From the NCBI RefSeq assembly GCF_031180965.1, contig NZ_JAPSLH010000003.1:177501-241500 (forward strand): a DNA stretch of 64,000 nt. Reading direction: 5' to 3'. Below are positions 42,906 to 50,495 of this stretch, in pieces (the first letter of the stretch is position 1; every line of letters begins with the position of its first letter). The DNA is from Chelativorans sp. (GTDB taxonomy: Bacteria; Pseudomonadota; Alphaproteobacteria; Rhizobiales; Rhizobiaceae). The notes below the pieces were generated by a model that was not told where the DNA came from, made no database searches, and saw only the letters and a list, made by a program, of their open reading frames with translations. The translations under genes were made by a program, and so were the position numbers.

Positions 42906-43829
42906 GTGCAGATCATTATCCAGGAACAGACCGGCGGGCCGGAAGTGCTCCGCCTCGTTGAGCGGCCCTCACCCACGCCCGGCAAAGGTGAGGTCCTGGT
43001 GCGTGTGAGGGCTGCCGGGCTCAATCCCGTGGACGCGTCGGTACGCGCCGGAGCCTTCCGCCTGCTCGGCCAGCCGCCCTTCACTATCGGCTGGGACATA
43101 TCCGGCGTGGTGATCGCCGCCGGACCAGAGGCGGATATCGCGCCGGGCGCCGAGGTTTTCGGCATGCCGCGCTTTCCCAAACAGGCAGCGGCCTATGCGG
43201 AGGAGGTGGCCGCGCCCTCGCAGGAGCTGGCGCTGAAGCCCGGCTCGCTCACGCACGAGCAGGCCGCCGCGCTGCCCCTTGCCGGCCTGACGGCCTGGCA
43301 GAGCCTGATGGAAATGGCCGAGATCGAGCCGGGTCACACCGTGCTGATCCATGGGGCGGGCGGTGGCGTAGGGCACCTCGCCATCCAGGTCGCCAAAGCC
43401 ATGGGTGCATTCGTCGTCGCGACGGCCAGCGCCGGCAAGGGCGAATTTGTCCGCTCCCTCGGGGCCGATACCGTGATCGATTACCGCAAAGAGGATTTTT
43501 CCGAGCGGGCGGGCGAGATCGACATCGCCCTCGAAACGATCGGCGGGGAACACGCCACCAAGACGGTCGCGGCAGTGCGGCCGGGCGGCATCGTCGTTTC
43601 GTTGCGTCCTCCGGCCGAAAGCGCCGAGACACAGGCCCGAGCGCGCGGCGTGCGCTTGGAGACGATCCTCGTGCGGCCTGATAGGCACGGCCTGACGGAG
43701 CTTGCACGGCTGGCGGATGCCGGCAAGCTCCGGGTGCATGTCGACGGGACATTTCCGCTGCGCGAGGCCGGTGCAGCGCATGCCTATCTGGCAACGAAGC
43801 CGAAAGGGAAGGTGGTCCTGACGGTATGA
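42906..43829 (+). CDS. medium-chain zinc-independent quinone oxidoreductase-like protein
   Basis: The 307-residue protein has the N-terminal GroES-like fold (GEVLVRVRAAGLNPVDASVRAGAF) and the NADPH-binding Rossmann loop HGAGGGVGHLAIQVAKAMGAFVVATAS. The structural zinc cysteines are absent, which places it with quinone-reductase-like MDRs. It starts at a GTG (42906), with GAGCTGAGCG before it. It would reduce quinones or enones with NADPH. It separates fliJ-like and sciP and has no clear link to the cell cycle. Confidence 0.9.
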   Translation: MQIIIQEQTGGPEVLRLVERPSPTPGKGEVLVRVRAAGLNPVDASVRAGAFRLLGQPPFTIGWDISGVVIAAGPEADIAPGAEVFGMPRFPKQAAAYAEEVAAPSQELALKPGSLTHEQAAALPLAGLTAWQSLMEMAEIEPGHTVLIHGAGGGVGHLAIQVAKAMGAFVVATASAGKGEFVRSLGADTVIDYRKEDFSERAGEIDIALETIGGEHATKTVAAVRPGGIVVSLRPPAESAETQARARGVRLETILVRPDRHGLTELARLADAGKLRVHVDGTFPLREAGAAHAYLATKPKGKVVLTV

Positions 43830-43876
43830 GGCCAGGCCGCAAGGGAGACGGGACGCCTCGCCTTCCGGCCCCAGAC

Positions 43877-44152
43877 TCAGTGGCGGTATTGCTGGATACG
43901 GGTGGTCCTGAGACCCTGCAGGCCGTATTCGTCGATGGAAGCCTGCCAGGAGAGGAACTCTTCCACAGTCAGCCGATAGCGTTGGCAAGCCTCTTCGAGG
44001 CTGAGCAGCCCGCCGCGGACTGCGGCAACCACCTCCGCCTTGCGGCGGATGACCCAACGGCGCGTATTGGACGGGGGCAGATCCGCAATCGTCAACGGGC
44101 TTCCGTCAGGCCCGATGACATATTTTACGCGCGGTCGAACCAGATCGGTCAT
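43877..44152 (-). CDS. sciP: CtrA inhibitor SciP (DUF1153)
   Basis: The 91-residue protein is a full DUF1153 member: VRPRVKYVIGPDGSPLTIADLPPSNTRRWVIRRKAEVVAAVRGGLLSLEEACQRYRLTVEEFLSWQ. The trihelical DNA-binding domain lies in the middle, and the closing YGLQGLRTTRIQQYRH is typical. In Caulobacter SciP binds CtrA and blocks its activation in G1, and sciP is itself CtrA-activated. A CtrA-like site and a hairpin lie just upstream. Confidence 0.95.
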   Translation of the reverse strand: MTDLVRPRVKYVIGPDGSPLTIADLPPSNTRRWVIRRKAEVVAAVRGGLLSLEEACQRYRLTVEEFLSWQASIDEYGLQGLRTTRIQQYRH

Positions 44153-44183
44153 CGTACTCTCTACACTGAACCAAGACCACGCC

Positions 44184-44218
44184 GGGACGATAGCGTCCCA
44201 GCTTTAAGATTTGCCTAA
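44184..44218 (-). promoter_or_regulatory. CtrA-like box and hairpin upstream of sciP
   Basis: On the sciP strand TTAG-GCAAATC-TTAA (44218-44204) differs by one base from the CtrA box TTAA-N7-TTAA. It ends 51 bases before the sciP ATG, suiting a CtrA-activated promoter. Nearer the gene, GGGACG and CGTCCC at 44184-44189 and 44194-44199 form a six-base-pair stem with an ATAG-type loop. CtrA activation of sciP is known in Caulobacter and inferred here. Confidence 0.55.
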
Positions 44219-44381
44219 GCGCCTGGTAAGACTAGCGTAACAGAAGTGAATCCGGCGTTAGGGACTGCCGAAGAACTTGATTCAAATGCAGAGCACCGCT
44301 GTAGAACGCCGGGCTGCGGGCATCTTGACCTTGCCGCCCCACATTGCCATTTACCGCCAATCAGGGATGGAATGCAAAGTG

Positions 44382-45557
44382 ATGAACAGCCTCGACCTTC
44401 CGGGACGGCCAGAGACGACGCGCGTGGTTGTCGCCATGTCGGGCGGCGTCGATTCCTCCGTCGTGGCCGGCCTCCTCGCCCGGCAGGGATACGAGGTGGT
44501 GGGCGTCACGCTGCAGCTTTACGACCATGGCGCCGCGGTACACCGGGCGGGCTCGTGCTGCGCTGGCCAGGACATTGAGGACGCCCGCCGTGTGGCGGAA
44601 ACGCTGGGCATCGCGCATTATGTGCTTAATTACGAGGAGCGCTTCCGCAAGGCGGTCATCGACCCCTTCGCGCAGAGCTATATGACCGGGGAGACGCCGA
44701 TCCCCTGCGTGTCCTGCAATCAGACCGTCAAGTTCTCCGACCTCCTGGAAACCGCGCGCGAACTCGGCGCAGACGCGCTCGCCACCGGGCACTATGTCCG
44801 CTCCCGGCGGAGCGGCGCCCACCGCGCGCTCTTTCGCCCGGTCGATTCCGACCGCGACCAGAGCTATTTCCTCTTTGCCACGACCCAGGCGCAGATCGAC
44901 TATTTGCGCTTTCCGCTGGGCGACCTTCCCAAGTCGCAGGTGCGCGCCATGGCCGAGGACATGGGCCTGTCGGTCGCGGCCAAGCAGGACAGCCAGGACA
45001 TCTGCTTCGTGCCGCGCGGAAGATATTCCGACGTCATAGCCAAGCTGAAGCCGGCGGCGGCAAGCCCTGGCGAGATCATCCATATCGACGGCCGCGTGCT
45101 CGGCCGCCACGAGGGCATCCTGCACTATACGATCGGGCAGCGCCGCGGCATCGGTATCGCCACCGGCGAGCCGCTTTATGTCGTGCATCTCGACGCCGAG
45201 CGGGCACGCGTCGTGGTGGGCCCGCGCGAGGCGCTGGAGACTCACCGGCTTTTCCTCCGCCAGGTCAACTGGCTGGGCGATGAGCCGCTCGAGGCGCTTC
45301 CCGCCGACGGAATGGAGCTTTTCGCGAAGGTACGGTCCACGCGCCCGCCTGCCCCGGCGAGGCTCTTCCACCGCGACGGCGTAACTTGGGTGGAGCTGCA
45401 CGAGGGCGAGGCAGGCGTGGCGCCGGGCCAGGCCTGCGTGCTCTATTCCGACGACATGAACAACGCGCGCGTCTTCGGCGGCGGCTTCATTGGGCGCTCG
45501 GAGCGGCGCGCGGAGGCCGAGGCGCTGCTCTCGCGCCTGGAACACCTACCGGTCTAA
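44382..45557 (+). CDS. mnmA: tRNA-specific 2-thiouridylase
   Basis: The 391-residue enzyme places sulphur on U34 of tRNAs for Lys, Glu and Gln. The PP-loop is [18 protein letters not shown]. The two catalytic cysteines lie in [13 protein letters not shown] (preceded by SGS) and further on in the region around [20 protein letters not shown] and [15 protein letters not shown], and [16 protein letters not shown] is the zinc-like segment. Length and motifs are complete. The ATG at 44382 was preferred to earlier in-frame starts because the family begins near here. Confidence 0.95.
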   Translation: MNSLDLPGRPETTRVVVAMSGGVDSSVVAGLLARQGYEVVGVTLQLYDHGAAVHRAGSCCAGQDIEDARRVAETLGIAHYVLNYEERFRKAVIDPFAQSYMTGETPIPCVSCNQTVKFSDLLETARELGADALATGHYVRSRRSGAHRALFRPVDSDRDQSYFLFATTQAQIDYLRFPLGDLPKSQVRAMAEDMGLSVAAKQDSQDICFVPRGRYSDVIAKLKPAAASPGEIIHIDGRVLGRHEGILHYTIGQRRGIGIATGEPLYVVHLDAERARVVVGPREALETHRLFLRQVNWLGDEPLEALPADGMELFAKVRSTRPPAPARLFHRDGVTWVELHEGEAGVAPGQACVLYSDDMNNARVFGGGFIGRSERRAEAEALLSRLEHLPV

Positions 45558-45616
45558 CGACTGCTGAACATGCAGGAAAGCTCAAAGGGGTGGGCGAACC
45601 GCTTTGTAGCGCCGCG

Positions 45617-46570
45617 TCAGACATGCGAAACCGTACCCGCCGTGAGGATGCGCAGCACTTCGATCGCCTCCTCCCCGGTCGTGCGCGGTTCAGCCCCGTT
45701 CTCGATGCAGTCAAGGAAATGTTCGAGTTCGCGCGTGAGCGGCATCCCCTCCTGCACGGGTATGTAGGTGGGCTCGTTTGTCGTGAAGGCCCATTGGCCG
45801 CTATCCTGCCATACCGCATGGCGATAGACGGCGAGCTTGCGTCCCCATGGTTCGACATCGTCGAAGACGGCCATCGCCTTGGTGCCGACGACTGTTAGTC
45901 GCCGCTCCCGGTAAGGATTGAGGCGCGAAGCAAAGAGATGGCTGCGCAAGCCGTTCTCAAAGCGCATATGCAGATGGGCGAAGTCGCTCAGATGATCCAG
46001 TAGAGCGGCACCCTCCCCTCGGACCTCGAGGGGAGGCGCGCCGGTGATAGCGAGAATCATGGACAGATCGTGCGGCGCCAGGTCCCAAAGCGCGTCATTC
46101 TCGGTGTGGAATTTCCCTAGACCCAGCCGGTGCGAATGGATGTAGCGCACCTCGCCGAGTTCGCCCGCATCGATGAGTTCCTTCAGTTTCTCGAAGGCGG
46201 GATGGAAGCGCAGGACATGGCCCACCATGTAGACGCGGCCCGCCTCGCGCGCAGCCTTCACCGCCCCCTTCGCGTCGTCGACTGTGAGCGCAATCGGCTT
46301 TTCCACAAGCACATGCTTTCCGGCGCGGACGGCCTTGGTGGCGTATTCGGCGTGAAATTGCGGCGGCAGGGCCATCACGACCCCGTCCACCTCACCGTCG
46401 TTGAACAGATCCTCTGGGTCAACGGCGCGGCAGTCCTGCTCGCTGGCGAAGCCTTCGGCGCGCGCGCGATTGGCGTCGGACACGGCGCTGAGCGCCCCAA
46501 GCGATTTCAGGGTGCGGATGTGGTTCGACCCCCAATAGCCACATCCAAGGACGGCGATACGCGGCTTCAT
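45617..46570 (-). CDS. Gfo/Idh/MocA-family oxidoreductase
   Basis: The 317-residue protein has the NAD(P) Rossmann motif at its start (MKPRIAVLGCGYWGSNHIRTL) and the family signature GKHVLVEKPIALTVDDAKG with the catalytic-type EKP. The C-terminal alpha/beta domain includes HSHRLGLGKFHTENDALWDLAPHDLSMILAI, with His of the active site. Related proteins act on sugars, often in polysaccharide or UDP-sugar pathways; the substrate is unknown. The ATG at 46570 has GTGAAG before it; the longer frame codes for low-quality sequence. Confidence 0.9.
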   Translation of the reverse strand: MKPRIAVLGCGYWGSNHIRTLKSLGALSAVSDANRARAEGFASEQDCRAVDPEDLFNDGEVDGVVMALPPQFHAEYATKAVRAGKHVLVEKPIALTVDDAKGAVKAAREAGRVYMVGHVLRFHPAFEKLKELIDAGELGEVRYIHSHRLGLGKFHTENDALWDLAPHDLSMILAITGAPPLEVRGEGAALLDHLSDFAHLHMRFENGLRSHLFASRLNPYRERRLTVVGTKAMAVFDDVEPWGRKLAVYRHAVWQDSGQWAFTTNEPTYIPVQEGMPLTRELEHFLDCIENGAEPRTTGEEAIEVLRILTAGTVSHV

Positions 46571-46654
46571 ATAATCTTCACGTGATTGGCTAGCCGACAC
46601 ATATCGGCGCCTGCCGCGCAACTCAAGCCCGCGGCTCCTTTCATGCGCTCCCGC

Positions 46655-46710
46655 CGTGGGGAGATGTCCGGCAGGATCGCCCACCCTTCGGGCGCACCCG
46701 CATCTTTCCC
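46655..46710. repeat. partial copy of the RIME-like element
   Basis: GTGGGGAGATGTCCGGCAGG and the following CGCCCACCCTTCGGGCG-type stretch share the blocks CCATCTCCCC and CTGCCG with the element at 32769-32816, in inverted orientation. It is a diverged copy of the same palindromic family in the gap after the oxidoreductase gene. The rest of the 386-base gap holds only the tRNA promoter and shows no gene. Confidence 0.45.
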
Positions 46711-46882
46711 TCGTTCTCATGGCCCGTTGGGAACGCGGCTCGTCTGACGGCCTGCACGCAGGCCTTCTCCAATAGCGATGGTCTTTTGGCTCTGCTCCCT
46801 GCCCTAGCCTGACGCGGGCTTTACTCTGCTGGACACGCCGCTTGATTTGCCAACGCTCAACCCTCGCGCTCCACCGGGCGGC

Positions 46883-46912
46883 TTGACACCGCCGGACCCA
46901 GAACCTTATATC
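46883..46912 (+). promoter_or_regulatory. promoter of the tRNA-Met gene
   Basis: TTGACA (46883-46888) and TATATC (46907-46912) are 18 bp apart; a TTATAT one base earlier gives a 17-bp spacing. The start of the tRNA lies about 45 bases downstream, which fits a strong stable-RNA promoter. Confidence 0.7.
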
Positions 46913-46956
46913 CGCCCGTCCTCGGCGCAGTTGACCCTTTTTTGCCTTGCGCCCAT

Positions 46957-47033
46957 GGCGGAGTAGCTCAGTTGGTTAGAGCAGAGGAATCATAATCCTT
47001 GTGTCGGGGGTTCGAGTCCCTCCTCCGCTACCA
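46957..47033 (+). tRNA. tRNA-Met (CAT)
   Basis: The 77-base cloverleaf begins GGCGGAGTAGCTCAG and ends in CCA, with acceptor stem GGCGGAG/CTCCGCT (first pair G-U), D-arm GAGC and anticodon stem GAGGA/TCCTT. Its loop reads ATCATAA with anticodon CAT. TTCGAGT forms the T-loop. It matches alphaproteobacterial elongator tRNA-Met by pattern. CAT could in principle mark tRNA-Ile2, but the body sequence fits Met. Its 3' part is overlapped on the opposite strand by the recombinase gene. Confidence 0.93.
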
Positions 47034-48615
47034 CCAATACAGTCCTTGGAAGCTCTCCGGGCCTGCGGCTTGGCAGATTGAGAAGCTCGGCCAAGGCTCC
47101 CTGAACCCTTAACTCCAGCTGCCCCCGGCCATCCAGAGGCATGACCTCGATCCCGTTGACGAGTGAGCGGATGATGTTCGCCGCTTCCCGCCGCTCCTTC
47201 TCGTCGGAACTCAGCGCCAGCTGAAGTTCCGTGACTTTCCGGCGGTAGGCCTCGACCGCTGCTGGATGGAGCTCCACGACATTGGCCGCGGCGGTGATCG
47301 CTTCCAGCTCCTTCGTCATGGCCTCCTTCTCGCGTTCAAGTTCCAGCAGCCGTGATTTCATGCTTGCTGTTGCCACTCCTTCCGCAATGGCATCGATGAT
47401 GTTTGCAATCTGCCTGTCGATGCCGGCCAGCCGCTTTTCGGCCTCTGCGCGCCTTTGCCGGTTCAAGGCATTCAGCCGTTTCTGTTCGGAATGGTATTCG
47501 GCTAGGAAGCGGCCAATGGCATCTGGTGCGAGCAGTCGCTTCTGGATACCGTCAAAGACACGTCTTTCGAGCTCCGCAACGCGAATGGTCCTGCTGTTGT
47601 CGCAGGTCCCTTTCTCGCGATGCGCGGCGCAAGCGAGCTGATCCTTGCTCTTCACCGTGTAGGAGGCGCCGCAGCACCCGCAGCGCACAAGGCCCGAGAA
47701 CATGTGCTTCGGCCGACGACGAATGTAGAGCCGCGTGCCGCCGTAGAGTTTCTTACGCGCCTGCACTGCATCCCAGAGATCATCCTCGATGATGCGCAGG
47801 TGCGGCACTTCCACCACCTGCCATTTCTCATGAGGGTTCGGCCGCGAGATGCGCTTGCCGGTTTCGGGGTCCTTGACCATCTGGATGCGGTTGAAGACGA
47901 GCAGCCCGATATAGGCCTCGTTGTAGAGAAAGCCGCTGCGCCGCTTGAGATTACCGTTGATGGTCGATGCGGCCCAGTTCTTCCCGAATGGTGAGGGAAC
48001 GCGGTCCCGGTTTAGGTCGGCGGCAATCGTGCGCGCCGAGCGGCCGGATGCGAATTCCCGGAAAATCCGCCGGACGATCGCGGCCTGTTCTTTGTCAATC
48101 TCGCGCAATCCCCGGATCGGTTCGCCCTGGTCGTCAACCTTCTTCACAACGCGATACCCGTAGGACAGGCCTCCTGCGGCATAGCCGTTCAATATGCGTC
48201 CGCTTTGACCACGCCTGATTTTGGCGGCGAGGTCGCGCAAAAAGAGCGCGTTCATGGTGCCCTTGAGGCCAACGTGAAGCTCGTCGACTGTGCCTTCGGA
48301 GAGGGTGACGATCCCGACACCGGAAAAGCGCAGCCGCTTAAAAAGGCCGGCAACGTCTTCTTGGTCGCGCGAGAGGCGATCAAGGGCTTCGGCCAGCACG
48401 ATCTTGAACCGGCCACGCTGGGCATCGGCCAGCAGCTGCTGGATGCCTGGGCGGCGGACGATGCTTGCGCCGGAAATCGCGGCGTCGGAATAGGTCTGAA
48501 CCACCGTCCATCCTTCGCGGGCCGCGTATTCCCGGCAGAGCCTCAGCTGATCCTCGATCGAGGCTTCCCGCTGGTTGTCGGACGAATAGCGGGCATAGAG
48601 TGCAACCTGGGACAT
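46990..48615 (-). CDS. large serine recombinase, 3' end inside tRNA-Met
   Basis: The 541-residue protein is a resolvase-type recombinase. The catalytic domain has MSQVALYARYSSDNQREASI with the active Ser near residue 11-12, and SRDQEDVAGLFKRL. The recombinase domain (GYAAGGLSYGYRVVKK), a zinc-ribbon segment (GLVRCGCCGASYTVKSKDQLACAAHREKGTCDNSRTI) and a long coiled coil follow. The last 15 codons (ending AEEGLEPPTQGL and a TGA at 46990-46992) are the complement of tRNA bases. Excision would change this end, so gene end and att site are one. It mobilises its element by site-specific integration. Confidence 0.93.
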   Translation of the reverse strand: MSQVALYARYSSDNQREASIEDQLRLCREYAAREGWTVVQTYSDAAISGASIVRRPGIQQLLADAQRGRFKIVLAEALDRLSRDQEDVAGLFKRLRFSGVGIVTLSEGTVDELHVGLKGTMNALFLRDLAAKIRRGQSGRILNGYAAGGLSYGYRVVKKVDDQGEPIRGLREIDKEQAAIVRRIFREFASGRSARTIAADLNRDRVPSPFGKNWAASTINGNLKRRSGFLYNEAYIGLLVFNRIQMVKDPETGKRISRPNPHEKWQVVEVPHLRIIEDDLWDAVQARKKLYGGTRLYIRRRPKHMFSGLVRCGCCGASYTVKSKDQLACAAHREKGTCDNSRTIRVAELERRVFDGIQKRLLAPDAIGRFLAEYHSEQKRLNALNRQRRAEAEKRLAGIDRQIANIIDAIAEGVATASMKSRLLELEREKEAMTKELEAITAAANVVELHPAAVEAYRRKVTELQLALSSDEKERREAANIIRSLVNGIEVMPLDGRGQLELRVQGALAELLNLPSRRPGELPRTVLVVAEEGLEPPTQGL

Positions 48616-48636
48616 CGCTGTCTCCTCATCCGCGAC

Positions 48637-48858
48637 CTATCCTCCGCCACCCCTCTCACCTTCCGATGTTTCCTGATCACCTGGGGCAGCGCGGTTCTCA
48701 TTCGCCGCCTGCATCGCCTCGAAATGCTCTCGCGCGATCTGGCGACCAAGCAGGCGGGCAAGCGACATGATAGCAACGTCGACTTCCTCGTGCGATGCAG
48801 CACCGGCATAATTGCCGGCGCTGCAATTGTCATTGGCCGGTTCCAATTCGTCCGCCAT
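48637..48858 (-). CDS. small conserved-looking protein beside the recombinase
   Basis: The 73-residue product MADELEPANDNCSAGNYAGA has one helical stretch, AIMSLARLLGRQIAREHFEAMQAA, between an acidic start and a Gly-rich end. Small proteins with a LARLLGRQxAREHFE-type helix often precede recombinase genes in rhizobial islands. The gene ends 21 bases before the recombinase start, so the two are probably one transcript. It may be a regulator or directionality factor; nothing in the sequence proves it. Confidence 0.6.
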   Translation of the reverse strand: MADELEPANDNCSAGNYAGAASHEEVDVAIMSLARLLGRQIAREHFEAMQAANENRAAPGDQETSEGERGGGG

Positions 48859-49255
48859 GGCGGCACCCGTTCGTCCATTGATGTCGAACGGGCATTGAGC
48901 CGCAAGTCGGCCAGAACAGAAAGGCCGCGGCTCCCACCGTCATACCCCGGCGTGATATTGCCTGCGCATTGCGGCATGAGGGAAATGCGATACCTTGGCC
49001 GGCGGGGCTGGCTCAAACTCTCAGCCGACGATGAAGCCCGAAGGTACACACGGCAAGCAGAAGCGATCCCGAGACGGAGCGATACCGCTCAGAGGGGAGC
49101 CTTGTCTGCTTCCCCAGCCTTTGCCGGGCCGGAGACAGCCGGTCGAGGCTGGCGCGGCACGCGCCACCGCGAAGCGGCTGCGGCCTTGACGGGCTGATTC
49201 CGGTCCGGCCTGCTGACGGGAAGCAGACAGCGTTCATCCCCGAAGGAGCCCCAGC
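48859..49255. other. 397-base gap in the tRNA-linked element
   Basis: No credible gene is seen on either strand. The sequence is GC-rich without terminator-like T-runs, and the possible frames have no recognisable product or ribosome site. It lies between the small ORF and the Tat-signal gene. Confidence 0.5.
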
Positions 49256-49957
49256 CTATCCTTCGAAACATTGCCGCGAACGCCGCCTCTGCGCACTGGG
49301 AAAGAATTGTCCTGGCGCCCAATGTTCTCCCACGCGAACCAAATCGTTGAGCGCGGATCGGATTTGTGGCCAGGGAAATTCGGAACAATCCTCCCACGCC
49401 TCTCCCGAGCGCAGCACGGCATCTAGCTTGCCGGCAATACCTGCGAGCGACGTTGCAGGTTTTGCTGCCAACGCCTCCAGCAGCTCCGCCGCCTGTTTGC
49501 CGGCCTCCCGCTCGGCACGGAGGGCAGCGGAATAGCCGAGCTCTGCGTCGGCGGCGTCCCATTGCGCTTGGTGAGCGGCGAGTTCCGCCTCTGCCTTCGC
49601 ACGGATCGCGTCGACACCAGGATTTTCATCAAACAGTTCGTCGAGCTCACCGACGGAATGGATGGTGACGATCTCTCCGTCAGGCAGGCAGACAACAGCC
49701 CGCGGAAAACCGATGCTCCTTGCCAGCCTCGTTTCCAAACGCTCCTGCTTGCGGCAAAGCCGCTCCGTGAGCCTGTGGGCGATATCCCATTCGCGCCAAA
49801 GCGCAAGCGCCGGGTCTAAAAGACCCTGCTCCACCGTGAAGAAGTGGGCAGGTGCATTGCCCGGAGACGCCCACGCACCGGCCGCGATAACCGATCCAGC
49901 AAGCACTCGCCTGCGGGTGACGAAAGACAAAGTCGTGGTATTGTCGGAATCAGCCAT
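49256..49957 (-). CDS. exported protein with twin-arginine-like signal, unknown function
   Basis: The 233-residue product begins MADSDNTTTLSFVTRRRVLAG, followed by a hydrophobic stretch (SVIAAGAWASPGNAPAHF) resembling a Tat signal. The body is helical and rich in Glu, Ala and Arg (DPALALWREWDIAHRLTERLCRKQERLETRLARSIG; AIRAKAEAELAAHQAQWDAADAELG). No enzyme motif is recognised. Similar proteins are met in rhizobial integrative elements near recombinases. It is divergent from the XRE regulator, whose operator-like palindrome lies between them. Confidence 0.6.
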   Translation of the reverse strand: MADSDNTTTLSFVTRRRVLAGSVIAAGAWASPGNAPAHFFTVEQGLLDPALALWREWDIAHRLTERLCRKQERLETRLARSIGFPRAVVCLPDGEIVTIHSVGELDELFDENPGVDAIRAKAEAELAAHQAQWDAADAELGYSAALRAEREAGKQAAELLEALAAKPATSLAGIAGKLDAVLRSGEAWEDCSEFPWPQIRSALNDLVRVGEHWAPGQFFPSAQRRRSRQCFEG

Positions 49958-50043
49958 GATCCGAGCTCCTTGCAGCTTGGTTGTGGTTAGGCTGCTGGCG
50001 GTGGTCAGAACACCTTCAGCAGCCGTTTCGCATTATAGGCACA

Positions 50044-50062
50044 TTTGCACTTTTTGTGCAAA
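50044..50062. promoter_or_regulatory. operator-like palindrome TTTGCAC-N5-GTGCAAA
   Basis: Seven-base arms TTTGCAC and GTGCAAA are exact reverse complements around a TTTTT centre. The site lies 16 bases before the ATG of the XRE regulator gene and in the divergent gap to the Tat-signal gene, a good place for the regulator to control both. Confidence 0.65.
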
Positions 50063-50078
50063 CGAGATCACGTGAACA

Positions 50079-50315
50079 ATGAAAGTGACGCCCGCCCAAA
50101 TTCGCGCTGCCCGTGCACTTCTCGATATTTCTCAGCAAGAATTGGCGGATTTATCGAAGGTAAGTTTGCGGACTATTGTGCAGGCAGAGCGGGATGCAGG
50201 ATCGGTATCCGCATCGATCGTCCAGGCCCTTGTGCTTTCTCTCCAGGCGGCTGGTGTCGAGCTCATTCCAGAGAATGGTGGAGGGCCAGGCGTGCGGCTC
50301 GCACGCCGAGCGTGA
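50079..50315 (+). CDS. XRE-family transcriptional regulator
   Basis: The 78-residue protein has one helix-turn-helix: TPAQIRAARALLDISQQELADLSKVSLRTIVQAERD, with the recognition helix starting at VSLRT, and a short tail (ASIVQALVLSLQAAGVELIPENGGGPGVRLARRA) typical of small phage-type or element-encoded regulators. The VELIPENGGGPGVRL end is common in alphaproteobacteria. It probably represses the element and itself through the 50044-50062 palindrome. Confidence 0.88.
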   Translation: MKVTPAQIRAARALLDISQQELADLSKVSLRTIVQAERDAGSVSASIVQALVLSLQAAGVELIPENGGGPGVRLARRA

Positions 50316-50495
50316 GACAAAGATCCGCCGATCAAGAAAGAGCTTTGATCACGGTAACGACCGCTTCGCGCCCCGAACGCGGCCGTCGAGATAGGTTTCG
50401 ACCTTCCTGAAAGCAGACAAGGGCGACGAGCGCGCTCGAGGTCATGGTTGCGGGCCGGCGGACGTTGCAGGCGCTGCCAACGCGCGCAATCCGGC

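Larger units (their letters stand above)
46990..50315. mobile_element. element integrated at tRNA-Met by a serine recombinase (right end not found)
   Basis: The 3' end of a large serine recombinase gene overlaps 44 bases of the tRNA-Met gene, so the site of insertion is the tRNA 3' half. Immediately inward are a small ORF, a Tat-signal protein and an XRE regulator. No repeat of the tRNA 3' end was found to the right, so the outer limit shown is only the last gene of the core module. The whole stretch to the window end may belong to it. Confidence 0.55.

Noticed and set aside
46990..47034. The GLEPPTQGL end of the recombinase considered as a translation artefact only
   Set aside because: The frame is continuous with the recombinase and uses the first stop available; the overlap is kept as real and reported as an att-site feature.
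50316..50495. A second tRNA 3'-end repeat marking the right att site of the element
   Set aside because: No stretch resembling the tRNA-Met 3' end was found here or elsewhere to the right in the window.
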